A stretch of 64,000 nucleotides of DNA, taken from positions 124,001 through 188,000 of the forward strand of contig NZ_VNIB01000006.1 in the NCBI RefSeq assembly GCF_008124615.1, written 5' to 3'. This document shows, one piece after another, positions 27,685 to 35,813 of the stretch. This DNA comes from Geothermobacter ehrlichii. GTDB lineage: Bacteria > Desulfobacterota > Desulfuromonadia > Desulfuromonadales > Geothermobacteraceae. A model generated the notes under the pieces. The model searched no databases. It was not told the origin of the DNA and saw only the letters and a program-made list of their open reading frames with translations. Within the stretch, counting starts at the first letter, position 1. Each line of letters starts with the position of its first letter. The translations under genes were made by a program, and so were the position numbers.

Positions 27685-28776
27685 ATGAGTCAGCAGAACC
27701 GACGTGATTTCCTCAAGAAAGCGACGGTGGCCACCGCCGCGGCCGCGGCCGCGACCACCATCGGCGCTCCCGCCGTCCATGCCAGGAAGACCTACACCTG
27801 GAAGATGGTCACTACTTGGCCGCCGCACTTCCCCGTTCTGGGCGAAGGTGCCGACAAGCTGGCCGAGTGGGTCGAAAAGATGTCCGACGGCCGACTCAAA
27901 ATCCAGGTCTACGGCGGTGGCGAACTGGTTCCGCCGCTGCAGGCCTTCGACGCCGTCAGCCAGGGGATGGTCGAAATGGGACACGGCGCGTCCTACTACT
28001 GGGCCGGAAAATCCCCGGCCACCCAGTTCTTCGCCGCCGTTCCCTTCGGCATGAATGCCCAGCAGATGAACGCCTGGCTCTACTCCGGCGGCGGCCAGGA
28101 ACTGTGGGACGAAGTCTATGCTCCTTTCAACCTGAAGCCGATGCCGGCCGGCAATACCGGCGTGCAGATGGGCGGTTGGTTCAACCGTGAAATCAATACC
28201 ATCAAGGACTTCAAGGGTCTGAAGATGCGCATCCCCGGCCTGGGCGGCAAGGTGCTGGCCAAAGCCGGCGGCACCGCCGTCCTCTCCGCCGGCGGCGAAA
28301 TCTACACCAACCTCGAACGCGGCGTCATCGACGCCACCGAGTGGGTCGGCCCCTACCACGACTACCTGATGGGCTTCTACAAGGTCGCAAAGTACTACTA
28401 CTATCCCGGCTGGCACGAGCCGGGCACCGTACTCGAGACCTTCGTCAACAAAAAGGCCTGGGAATCATTGCCGAAAGATCTTCAGGAGATCGTCACCACC
28501 GCCGCGGCGCGCTCCAACATCTGGATGCTGAGCGAATTCGAGGCCAAGAACAACACCTACCTGCAGAAGCTGATCAAGGAGCACGGCGTGCAGCTCAAGC
28601 AGTTCCCCGACGACGTCGTCAAGACCCTGCGCAAGTACGCTGCCGAGGTCATCGAGGAGATCGCCGGCAAGGACAAGCAGGCCAAGAAGGTCTACGAGTC
28701 CTTCCGCAAGTTCCAGGACAACGTCCGGGCCTGGGCGAAGATCTCGGAGAATGCCTTCGCCAAGATCACCAGCTGA
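27685..28776 (+). CDS. dctP: TRAP transporter solute-binding protein, Tat-exported (DctP/TakP-like)
   Basis: A 363-residue periplasmic binding protein of a TRAP carrier. It starts with a twin-arginine signal (RRDFLKK followed by an Ala-rich hydrophobic stretch and a VHA cleavage region). The mature part shows TakP-like features such as TTWPPHFPVL, DATEWVGPYHDY and PGWHEPG, suggesting an alpha-keto or hydroxy acid ligand. Two nearby ATGs compete; 27685 was chosen because AAAGGAGG ends directly before the first one, too close to use. The permease genes lie on the opposite strand and converge on it. Confidence 0.92.
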   Translation: MSQQNRRDFLKKATVATAAAAAATTIGAPAVHARKTYTWKMVTTWPPHFPVLGEGADKLAEWVEKMSDGRLKIQVYGGGELVPPLQAFDAVSQGMVEMGHGASYYWAGKSPATQFFAAVPFGMNAQQMNAWLYSGGGQELWDEVYAPFNLKPMPAGNTGVQMGGWFNREINTIKDFKGLKMRIPGLGGKVLAKAGGTAVLSAGGEIYTNLERGVIDATEWVGPYHDYLMGFYKVAKYYYYPGWHEPGTVLETFVNKKAWESLPKDLQEIVTTAAARSNIWMLSEFEAKNNTYLQKLIKEHGVQLKQFPDDVVKTLRKYAAEVIEEIAGKDKQAKKVYESFRKFQDNVRAWAKISENAFAKITS

Positions 28777-28801
28777 CCCCGGTCCCGAAAACCGGAATGC
28801 G

Positions 28802-28835
28802 AAAAAGGGCGCCCCGCAACCGGGGCGCCCTTTTT
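28802..28835. terminator. Terminator after dctP
   Basis: AAAAAGGGCGCCCCG, loop CAA, CGGGGCGCCCTTTTT: a 10-bp GC stem flanked by A5 and T5. Confidence 0.93.
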
Positions 28836-28840
28836 CTGCT

Positions 28841-28875
28841 GAATGACTCGCAAGACATGAATAACGCAGCAGATG
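28841..28875. repeat. Palindromic dispersed repeat, partial copy
   Basis: Only the right end of the 87-bp unit (TAACGCAGCAGATG) is present. It is followed at 28876-28928 by an inverted repeat (TGCACGTATCGGCCG against CGGCCGAGACGTGTA). Confidence 0.55.
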
Positions 28876-28928
28876 TGCACGTATCGGCCGACCTCGGCAC
28901 AGACGGTACAAGGCGGCCGAGACGTGTA

Positions 28929-29015
28929 CAGATGCAAGGCGTCTCGCGACCGAAGGAGTGAGGCGTAGCGGCAGCTACGTCGCAGCGACTGAGGACGCGA
29001 GCAACGCAGCAGATG
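28929..29015. repeat. 87-bp palindromic dispersed repeat, copy B
   Basis: Same unit as 9808-9894: GATGCAAGGCGTCTCG at the left, a GTAGCGGCAGCTACGTCG centre and GCAACGCAGCAGATG at the right. A palindromic spacer (TCGGCCGCC and GGGCGGCCGA) separates it from copy C. Confidence 0.8.
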
Positions 29016-29060
29016 TGCGCGTCTCGGCCGCCTCCGCCACCAGGGCGGCCGAGAAGGGGA

Positions 29061-29146
29061 CAGCTGCAAGGCTTGCGAAAGATGAAACCGCAGGCGTAGC
29101 CGGAGGCTACGTCGAGGATTGAAGACTGAGCGTAACGCAGCAGATG
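29061..29146. repeat. 87-bp palindromic dispersed repeat, copy C
   Basis: A more divergent member: left end GCTGCAAGGCTTGCG, centre GCGTAGCCGGAGGCTACGTCG, right end TAACGCAGCAGATG. It ends 20 bases before the dctM stop codon. With the partial copy and copy B it fills the 28.84-29.15 kb gap, where no gene was found. Confidence 0.75.
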
Positions 29147-29166
29147 CCCCCTTATCGGCCGCCCAC

Positions 29167-30486
29167 TCAGCCGCTCATCACCCTGGGCAGCCAGGTCACC
29201 ATCTCCGGAAAGAGCACGATCATCAGCAGGCCGATCAGCTGGATGATGATGAAGGGAACGATCCCCCGGTAGATGTGGCCGGTCGTCACCTCGGGCGGCG
29301 CCACCCCCTTGAGGTAGAACAGGGAGAAGCCGAAGGGCGGCGTCAGAAAGGAGGTCTGCAGGTTGACGGCGATCAGGATGCCGATCCAGAGCAGATCGAC
29401 GCCGAGATGCTGGAAGATCGGCGCCACCACCGGCACGATAATGAACGTGATCTCGATGAAGTCGATGAAGAAGCCAGCGATGAAGATCACCAGCATGACA
29501 ATGAACAGGAACATGTGCGGCCCCATGTTCGACTCGAGAATCAGGTGGGTGATGTAGTGATCCCCCGACAGGCCGCGAAAGACCAGGCCGAAGGCCGTGG
29601 CACCGACCAGCAGCACGAAGACCATACAGGTGAGGATGGTGGTCCCCTTCATCACCTCGTACAGGGTCTGCAGGTTGAACTTCTTCTGCCACAGGGTCAG
29701 CAGGGTGGCGCCCAAAGCACCGACCGCCGCCGCTTCGGTCGGTGAGGCAATGCCGGCGAAGATGGAGCCTAGCACGGCCAGGATGAGAAAGAAGGGGAGC
29801 AGAAAAGCCCGTATGATCCGCCGGACCATGACCATGCCCTTGAAGGCCGCCAGCTCGTCAGCCGGCATGGCCGGCGCCGACTGCCCCCTGAAGACGGCGA
29901 TCAGCACGATATAGAGCATGTAGAGCCCAACCAGCACCAGGCCGGGGATCACCGCCCCGATGAACATGTCCCCGATCGAGATGTTCATGATCGAGCCGAG
30001 CAGGACCAGCACGATGGACGGCGGGATGATCTGTCCCAGGGTGCCGGCGGCGCAGATGGTGCCGGTGGCCATTTCCGGACTGTAGCCACGCTTGAGCATG
30101 GTCGGCAGCGAAAGCAGCCCCATGGTGACGACAGTGGCACCGACAATGCCGGTCGAGGCCGCCAGCACCGCGCCGACCACGATCACCGAGATCGCCAGAC
30201 CGCCGCGCAACCGGCCGAAGAGCAGGGCCATGGTTTCCAGCAACTCCTCCGCCAGTCCCGATTTTTCGAGCATCAGCCCCATGTAGACGAACAGCGGAAC
30301 CGCGATCAGCACGTAGTTGGTCATCGTGCCCCAGATGCGCAACGGCAGCAGCTGGAAGAAATTGAGGCCGAAGGTGAAATAGCCGAAGATCAGCGACACG
30401 CCGCCGAGGGTGAAGGCAACGGGAAAGCCGAACAGCAGCATGGCGAAGACCACCCCGAACAGGGCGAGAGGCAACCACTCAGGCAT
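29167..30486 (-). CDS. dctM: TRAP transporter large permease (DctM)
   Basis: The ion-coupled permease of a TRAP carrier: a 439-residue inner-membrane protein with about 12 helices. Typical blocks are [12 protein letters not shown] near the N-terminus and [19 protein letters not shown] in the middle. The start at 30486 overlaps the end of dctQ by 8 nt, a standard coupling. The gene runs toward dctP on the other strand. Confidence 0.93.
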   Translation of the reverse strand: MPEWLPLALFGVVFAMLLFGFPVAFTLGGVSLIFGYFTFGLNFFQLLPLRIWGTMTNYVLIAVPLFVYMGLMLEKSGLAEELLETMALLFGRLRGGLAISVIVVGAVLAASTGIVGATVVTMGLLSLPTMLKRGYSPEMATGTICAAGTLGQIIPPSIVLVLLGSIMNISIGDMFIGAVIPGLVLVGLYMLYIVLIAVFRGQSAPAMPADELAAFKGMVMVRRIIRAFLLPFFLILAVLGSIFAGIASPTEAAAVGALGATLLTLWQKKFNLQTLYEVMKGTTILTCMVFVLLVGATAFGLVFRGLSGDHYITHLILESNMGPHMFLFIVMLVIFIAGFFIDFIEITFIIVPVVAPIFQHLGVDLLWIGILIAVNLQTSFLTPPFGFSLFYLKGVAPPEVTTGHIYRGIVPFIIIQLIGLLMIVLFPEMVTWLPRVMSG

Positions 30487-31045
30487 GGTCCACCTCCTTT
30501 CCGGCCGCATCGGCGGCAGCGACATCCTCCGCATCGACAGGCCGCCCGACCAGTGTCAAAAAGCTGCGCAAAGCCAAGGCGATCCCCTGCAGCAGCACCA
30601 GCACGAAACCAGCGGGAATCACCGCCTTGAGCAGGTAGCGGGCAGGCAGGCCGCCCGGGTTGGGGCTGCCCTCATGCACCGCCCAGCTCATCTGCACGAA
30701 GGCCTTGCTGGTCGTCACCACCAGAATGGCAAAGGGGATGAGAAAGATGAGACAGCCGACCAGATCGATCAACGCCTTCTTCTTTGGTGTCAAGTGGCTG
30801 TAAAAAACGTCTACCCGCACATGCCCGTCTTCCTTCAGGGTATAGGCGGCGCCAAGCAGAAAGATGACGGCGAAAACATGCCATTCGAGTTCCTGTACCG
30901 CCACCATGCTCTCGTTGAGCAGGTAGCGGGTGACGACGTCGAAACAGACGACCAGAACGAGAAAGGTCGTCAGCCAGGCGACAAAGCGTCCGACCCGTTC
31001 ATTCAGCCCGTCGATCAGGCGGACCACCCGGATGAGAAAATTCAC
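30479..31045 (-). CDS. dctQ: TRAP transporter small permease (DctQ)
   Basis: A 188-residue membrane protein with four helices and the DctQ pattern ([48 protein letters not shown] in part). DctQ supports DctM in the membrane. The start is GTG at 31045 with AAGGAGG 6 nt upstream; the upstream in-frame extension runs through the promoter region and is rejected. It is transcribed away from the riboswitch-controlled metX gene. Confidence 0.9.
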   Translation of the reverse strand: MNFLIRVVRLIDGLNERVGRFVAWLTTFLVLVVCFDVVTRYLLNESMVAVQELEWHVFAVIFLLGAAYTLKEDGHVRVDVFYSHLTPKKKALIDLVGCLIFLIPFAILVVTTSKAFVQMSWAVHEGSPNPGGLPARYLLKAVIPAGFVLVLLQGIALALRSFLTLVGRPVDAEDVAAADAAGKEVDHA

Positions 31046-31165
31046 AACATACCTCCTTGGATCCTCGGACCGAAGTCGACTTATTTTGCCTCGCCAAACA
31101 AAGTCTAACAAGAAAAAACTTGCCACCTGCCGCCACCCGCTCCCTGCCGACCGGAGCGGATTCGA

Positions 31166-31194
31166 TTGACAGTCATGATTCCATTGGCTAAAGT
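31166..31194 (+). promoter_or_regulatory. Promoter of the metX riboswitch transcript
   Basis: Perfect TTGACA, 17-bp spacer, TAAAGT. The predicted start near 31201 lies just before the riboswitch P1 stem. Confidence 0.7.
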
Positions 31195-31213
31195 GCCCGA
31201 AACAGAAACGGAC

Positions 31214-31340
31214 GTCTTTATCGCGAGTGGTGGAGGGACAGGCCCTGTGAAGCCACAGCAACCGGTCCGCCGGCAAGCCGGCGGGTGTCAGGTGCTAATT
31301 CCTGCCCGTCATGAATTCACATGCCGGGAAAGATGAGGAC
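31214..31340 (+). promoter_or_regulatory. SAM-I (S-box) riboswitch
   Basis: P1 pairs GTCTTTATC (31214-31222) with GATGAGGAC (31332-31340), including G-U pairs. The core holds GCGAGTGGTGGAGGGACAGG in part, GGCCCTGTGAAGCC, CAGCAACC, AGGTGCTAATTCC and GGAAAGATGAGG. An extended GC-rich P3 arm (CCGCCGGC and GCCGGCGG) makes it longer than the copy at 17914. A terminator follows at 31376. Confidence 0.95.
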
Positions 31341-31375
31341 GGAGCCGATGAATCTCTGACGCAGCGAGTATCATC

Positions 31376-31409
31376 AGGCCCCTTCCCATCTCCGGGAAGG
31401 GGCCTTTTT
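31376..31409 (+). terminator. Riboswitch-controlled terminator upstream of metX
   Basis: AGGCCCCTTCCC, loop ATCTCC, GGGAAGGGGCCTTTTT. It has the same design as the terminator at 18059. Confidence 0.93.
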
Positions 31410-31436
31410 CGTAGCCGCCATCCAGGATGTGAGGAC

Positions 31437-32585
31437 ATGGTAAATACCTCGGTCGGCATCGTCACAACCGAATACGTCGAATTCGACCTCGAACTGCAGC
31501 TCGAAAGCGGACGCCTGCTCGGGCCGATCACTCTGGCCTACGAAACCTACGGCACCCTCAACCGCGACCGGAGCAACGCCATCCTGGTCACCCACGCCTG
31601 GACCGGCGACGCCCACGCCGCAGGCCGCCACCACCCCGACGACCGCAAACCGGGCTGGTGGGACGACATGATCGGCCCGGGCAAGGTGCTCGACACCGAC
31701 CGCTACTTCATCGTCTGCTCCAACGTCATCGGATCCTGCAAGGGCTCGACCGGACCGGCCAGCATCAACCCGCGTACCGGCAAGCCGTACAACCTCGGCT
31801 TTCCGGTCATCATGGTGCGCGACATGGTGCGGGCGCAGGTGCTGCTCGTCGACCATCTCGGCATCGACCGGCTGCTGGCCGTCATCGGCGGGTCAATGGG
31901 CGCCATGCAGGCAATCGAGTGGGGCATCCACTTTCCGGAGCGGGTACGCGGCATCGTCCCCATCGCCGGCTGCGGCCGCACCTCGCCGATGGCCATCGCC
32001 CTGAACGCCGTCGCCCGCCAGGCCATCTTCAACGATCCGCTGTGGAAAAAGGGAAACTACAAGCCGGAACATCCGCCGGCGGACGGACTGGCCCTGGCCC
32101 GCGCCATCGGCCACATCTCCTTCCTCTCCGACCGCTCGATGCAGCTCAAGTTCGGCCGGCGCTTTTCCGCCCGCGACGGCCTGTTCGACTTTTTCGGCCG
32201 TTTCGAGGTGGAAAACTATCTCGCCTACAACGGAAGCAGCTTCGTCGACCGCTTCGACACCAACAGTTTCCTCTACCTGGCCAAGGCCCTCGACCTGTAC
32301 GATCTCGCCTGGGGATTCGAAAGCCGGGAAGAAGCCCTCGAACGGCTCGACTGCCCCTCCCTCTGGTTCGCCTTCACCTCCGACTGGCTCTACCCCCCCT
32401 ACCTGACCGAAGAAGTGATCGCCATCCTGCAGAAGCTCGGCAAACCGGTCGAGTACCACCTGATCGCGTCGGACTACGGCCACGACTCCTTCCTGGTCGA
32501 ACCGGAAAAGTTCACGCCGAAAGTGGTCGACTTTCTCGAACGCCGGCTGGCGGAAGCGGAAAAGGCGGTGACGGGTGACGGGTGA
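31437..32585 (+). CDS. metX: Homoserine O-acetyltransferase
   Basis: Acylates homoserine in the first committed step of methionine synthesis. The 382-residue alpha/beta-hydrolase has the nucleophile elbow GGSMGAMQ near residue 145, the [12 protein letters not shown] block near 95 and the C-terminal catalytic Asp/His region ([11 protein letters not shown] and [11 protein letters not shown]). The ATG at 31437 follows GTGAGGAC. Its SAM riboswitch and the separate SAM-controlled enzyme at 18128 suggest a shared methionine regulon. Confidence 0.95.
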   Translation: MVNTSVGIVTTEYVEFDLELQLESGRLLGPITLAYETYGTLNRDRSNAILVTHAWTGDAHAAGRHHPDDRKPGWWDDMIGPGKVLDTDRYFIVCSNVIGSCKGSTGPASINPRTGKPYNLGFPVIMVRDMVRAQVLLVDHLGIDRLLAVIGGSMGAMQAIEWGIHFPERVRGIVPIAGCGRTSPMAIALNAVARQAIFNDPLWKKGNYKPEHPPADGLALARAIGHISFLSDRSMQLKFGRRFSARDGLFDFFGRFEVENYLAYNGSSFVDRFDTNSFLYLAKALDLYDLAWGFESREEALERLDCPSLWFAFTSDWLYPPYLTEEVIAILQKLGKPVEYHLIASDYGHDSFLVEPEKFTPKVVDFLERRLAEAEKAVTGDG

Positions 32586-32602
32586 AGCGGCGGGGGGCGC
32601 TC

Positions 32603-32779
32603 CTACTCCTCTTCGTCGCCGAACAGCTCCAGCTGACGAAAGCTGTAGCTGGGGGAGTCGAAGGGGCGCCTGACGAAGCGCGGGCACTCGAGCAGCAGCA
32701 CATGCTCGGGCTGGCGACAGCTGCGAAGGCACCTGCGGCAGAGACGGTTGCTCAGTTCTGGCGGAATCGGCCGGGGCAT
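32603..32779 (-). CDS. Small cysteine-rich protein of unknown function
   Basis: A 58-residue open frame with AGGTGG 6 nt before its ATG. It has CRRCLRSC near residues 14-21 and a fourth cysteine at about 32 (LLLECPRF), a pattern that suggests a small zinc or Fe-S site. The tail is acidic (GDEEE). It lies between metX and mnmH, 31 nt upstream of the mnmH stop codon on the same strand. I do not recognise a named family; the cysteine pattern, start site and length make it a credible gene. Confidence 0.65.
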   Translation of the reverse strand: MPRPIPPELSNRLCRRCLRSCRQPEHVLLLECPRFVRRPFDSPSYSFRQLELFGDEEE

Positions 32780-32810
32780 GGCACCACCTGCAAACCGTGA
32801 ACGCTTCCCA

Positions 32811-33902
32811 TCATCCGTCCTCGCCCGCCGGCACCGGCGGCATGACGCCGGGCGGCGACGCCAGCAACGAATCGATGGCCCGCTTCAGGGCGGCAAGACC
32901 GGCTTCTTCCGTTGTCGCCTCGATGGTCAGCCGCCGCTGTGGCAGGGTGTGCAGATAGCGGGGATCGTAGTATTCGGTCATCAGGGCGCCAACCAGCTCG
33001 CGCCAGCGCCCCTGTTCGAGCCAGGAAAGCAGCTCCTGCGTCCGTTTGCCGCCGAGCACCGGCTTCAGCGCCAGAATCGGCGGCACGAAGGTTTCGCGCA
33101 GCTGGTCGCGGGCCGGATAGTCGTCGAGAATGATGTCGATCCGCCGCTCCAGCGGCGCCTCCACCCACAGGCTGACCTCGTCCTGCAACGCCTGAAAGAG
33201 CCTCTCCGGCAGAATCAGCCGTCCGATATGCCGGCTCTCCCCCTCGGTCAGGACATAGCCGTCCGGCGGAATCCGCCGCAACCGGTCCCAGAGCAGCGAC
33301 TCGAACATCTTCTGCGACGGCTGCTTCGGCAGGCCGAGTGCGCCGAAGGCGCTGCCCCGGTGGTTGGCCAGTCCCTCCAGGTCGAGAACCGGATAGCCCT
33401 GCTCCGCCAGCCGCTTCAGCATCCGGGTCTTGCCGACCCCGGTCAGGCCGCGCAGCACCAGCAGCCGGCCCCAGCTACCCTGCTCGAAAAAGCGGCAGAC
33501 ATGCTTGCGAAAGGCCTTGTGCCCCCCGGCGAGCTGCCGGGCGGGAATGCCCGCCAGATTGAGAAAGGTGGTCAGCGCCTGGCTGCGCATGCCGCCCCGC
33601 CAGCAGAAAACGACCACCGGCGGCCGGGCGTCGCGCAGCGCCGCCTCCACCGCGGCGATCATCGCCGGAATCTTCGGACTGACCAGCTCCACCCCCAGCC
33701 GGCGGGCCTGACGCCGCCCCTGCTGCTTGTAGCAGAGGCCCACCCGGTGCCGCTCCTCGTCGTCGAACAGCGGCACGCTGACCGCCCCCGGAATGGTCGC
33801 CTCGGCGTACTCCGACGGCGAGCGGGCGTCGACCAGCAGACAGCCCTGCTCCCGCAGTTCCAGCGCCTTGTCCAGGGATATGATGGTTTCCGGAACCGAC
33901 AT
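32811..33902 (-). CDS. mnmH: tRNA 2-selenouridine synthase (SelU/MnmH)
   Basis: Replaces sulfur by selenium at the wobble 2-thiouridine of tRNAs for Lys, Glu and Gln, using selenophosphate. The N-terminal rhodanese domain has LVDARSPSEY and the active-site cysteine in VVVFCWRGGMRS near residue 96. The C-terminal P-loop domain begins LRGLTGVGKTRML near 150. Length 363 is normal. The ATG at 33902 was preferred; an in-frame TTG 21 nt upstream is also possible. Its presence implies that the cell makes selenophosphate, but selD is not in the window. Confidence 0.93.
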   Translation of the reverse strand: MSVPETIISLDKALELREQGCLLVDARSPSEYAEATIPGAVSVPLFDDEERHRVGLCYKQQGRRQARRLGVELVSPKIPAMIAAVEAALRDARPPVVVFCWRGGMRSQALTTFLNLAGIPARQLAGGHKAFRKHVCRFFEQGSWGRLLVLRGLTGVGKTRMLKRLAEQGYPVLDLEGLANHRGSAFGALGLPKQPSQKMFESLLWDRLRRIPPDGYVLTEGESRHIGRLILPERLFQALQDEVSLWVEAPLERRIDIILDDYPARDQLRETFVPPILALKPVLGGKRTQELLSWLEQGRWRELVGALMTEYYDPRYLHTLPQRRLTIEATTEEAGLAALKRAIDSLLASPPGVMPPVPAGEDG

Positions 33903-34050
33903 GACCGATGTGACCGTCCTCAATCAGGGTGACAGAAAAAAGGAATGCCAGCGACAGGCGGCCTGGCCTGTCGGATTGGTTTATAGCCGATAGACCTACA
34001 GCGCCACAAGGAGAAAGAGGCCGGCGCGAAATTAATTCGCCGTCACCCCC

Positions 34051-34079
34051 TTGACAGAACGGGCAAAGAGGTATATTGT
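34051..34079 (+). promoter_or_regulatory. Promoter of tRNA-fMet
   Basis: Perfect TTGACA, 17-bp spacer, TATTGT, 14 bases before the mature tRNA. Confidence 0.75.
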
Positions 34080-34092
34080 CTGCCTCCGTTGC

Positions 34093-34169
<77 letters not shown>

Positions 34170-34180
34170 AAGAACACGAC

Positions 34181-34213
34181 CAGGGGGTCCGCCAAAGCGG
34201 ATCCCCTGTTTTT
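34181..34213 (+). terminator. Terminator after tRNA-fMet
   Basis: CAGGGGGTCCGC, loop CAAA, GCGGATCCCCTG, then TTTTT. It starts 11 nt after the tRNA CCA end. Confidence 0.85.
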
Positions 34214-34422
34214 CTATCGACAAATCCTTCCCCCTTCAAAATCCCGGGAATCCTCTCCCCAAAAAAACGGGACAGCTCCCCGCCCGCCGCTGCGCAGCGG
34301 TGGTATAATTTATTCAGTGCAAGGTCTTGCCGCCGGCAAGGCTACCCGTGATCTTCCGTCCGGCCCGCTACCGAAGGCAGACCGAAGCCGCAAACCCCGA
34401 AGGGGGAGAAAGGAGGAGCATC

Positions 34423-34623
34423 ATGGGACGTAAATATGTCATCTGCCATGAGCGCACCACGGATGAGGCTCCGGCTTGCGGAGCCGTCTTCAGCGCCGAC
34501 GACGAGCGCGAACTGCTCGAAATGGCCGTCCGCCACGGCATCAACGTCCACGGTCACGCCAACACCGAAAGCTACCGCGAAGAAGTTCGCAACCGCTTCC
34601 GCGAAGGCAATCCGCCTTCCTGA
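34423..34623 (+). CDS. DUF1059-like small protein
   Basis: A 66-residue soluble protein with AAAGGAGG before its ATG. The pattern (KYVICHE, CGAVFSADDERELLEMAVRHGINVHG) resembles DUF1059, a family of short proteins of unknown function with a C-terminal helix containing a conserved H-x-x-x-VHG. A terminator follows directly, so the gene is monocistronic. Confidence 0.7.
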   Translation: MGRKYVICHERTTDEAPACGAVFSADDERELLEMAVRHGINVHGHANTESYREEVRNRFREGNPPS

Positions 34624-34643
34624 CATCGGCAACGTCCTGCAAC

Positions 34644-34672
34644 ACGCCCGGAGATGTTTCGGGCGTTTTTTT
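34644..34672 (+). terminator. Terminator after the DUF1059-like gene
   Basis: ACGCCCG, loop GAGATGTTT, CGGGCGT, then TTTTTT. Confidence 0.9.
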
Positions 34673-34762
34673 GTGCCCCAGGCTCACCGCCGGCGGCAAA
34701 AAACGTTGCTTTTTCCCGGTGTTTCTTCAAAATAGAGCACATCCCGTCGAGGAGGGGCGTTC

Positions 34763-35659
34763 GTGCGACCTGTCTGGCTTGTACTGATTCCGCTGTTTCT
34801 GCTTCCGGCCGCTCCGGCCAGGGCCATCGACCTGGCCACGGCGGACGTGGCGACGCTGCAGCGACTGGCGACCGAAGGCAATCCCGCCGCCCAGTTCAAT
34901 CTCGCCCTGGCCCTGCAGACCGGCAAGGGAATCGATCCGGACCCCGCCGCCGCAAGTCTCTGGTACCGCAAGGCCGCCGAACAGGGCCACGCCAAGGCAC
35001 AGTACAACCTCGGCGTGCTCTACCTGAAGGGCGAAGGGGTGCCGGCCGACCCGGCCCGGGCCGCCGACTGGTTCCGCCAGGCGGCGCAGCAGGGCATGGT
35101 GCAGGCGCAGTACAGCCTGGGACTGCTCTACCGCGACGGCCAGGGAGTGCCGGCTGATCCCGCCCGGGCCGTCTCCTGGCTGAAAAAGGCGGCCGACCGG
35201 CAGCACGCCGCCGCCATGCTCTCCCTTGCGGACCTCTACGCCGGCGGCCGGGGCGTCGAAAAGAACAGCCTGGAAGCGGTCCGCCTCTACCGGCTGGCGG
35301 CCGAAAAGGGGGAAACCGGCGCCTGGTGCAACCTCGGCAACATCTACGCCGATGCCGAAAGCCCCCTGCACGACCAGTACCAGGCCTTTGAGTACTACCA
35401 GACGGGAGCCCTTGCAGGCGAGGCCGTCTGTCAAAACAACCTGGCGGTCCTGTACCTGCGGGGAGAAGGCACGGTGCAGAATAACGCCATGGCCTGGGCC
35501 TGGTTCAGCATCGCCGCCGACAGCGGCTATCCCGACGCCGCCGACATGCTGAAACAGCTGGAAGCCGTTCTCGATGCCACCGAACTGGCCATGGGCAAGG
35601 TCGAACGCGCAACCCTGCTGCGCCGGCTGGAGCAGCAACCACCCGCCAATATCCAGTAA
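34763..35659 (+). CDS. Periplasmic Sel1-repeat (SLR) protein
   Basis: A 298-residue protein with a signal peptide (cleavage near ARA, residue 21) and about seven Sel1-like TPR repeats, visible as repeated A-x-x-x-Y-x-x-A-A-x-x-G-x-x-x-A-Q and LGxLYxxGxGVPxD segments between residues 40 and 260. Sel1 repeats make protein-binding solenoids. The start is GTG at 34763 with GAGGAGGGG upstream. The partner protein is unknown; the downstream c-di-GMP protein is only loosely linked (154 nt gap). Confidence 0.87.
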   Translation: MRPVWLVLIPLFLLPAAPARAIDLATADVATLQRLATEGNPAAQFNLALALQTGKGIDPDPAAASLWYRKAAEQGHAKAQYNLGVLYLKGEGVPADPARAADWFRQAAQQGMVQAQYSLGLLYRDGQGVPADPARAVSWLKKAADRQHAAAMLSLADLYAGGRGVEKNSLEAVRLYRLAAEKGETGAWCNLGNIYADAESPLHDQYQAFEYYQTGALAGEAVCQNNLAVLYLRGEGTVQNNAMAWAWFSIAADSGYPDAADMLKQLEAVLDATELAMGKVERATLLRRLEQQPPANIQ

Positions 35660-35813
35660 TTTCAGACAATTCCCTTTTTGGCGCCGCAGCACCACCGACT
35701 GATGTCCGCCCGCGCCTCCCCCCGGCTTCCCTCCTGCTTTTCGCTTAAGAATCTCCCGCTGCGGGTCGATACGGTGATTGAGTAGCATCCGACCATCTCC
35801 GGGAGCAGAACAG

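Noticed and set aside
28841-29146. Possible CRISPR-like array
   Set aside because: Units are about 87 bases and diverged, the spacers are themselves palindromic and related, and no cas gene is near.
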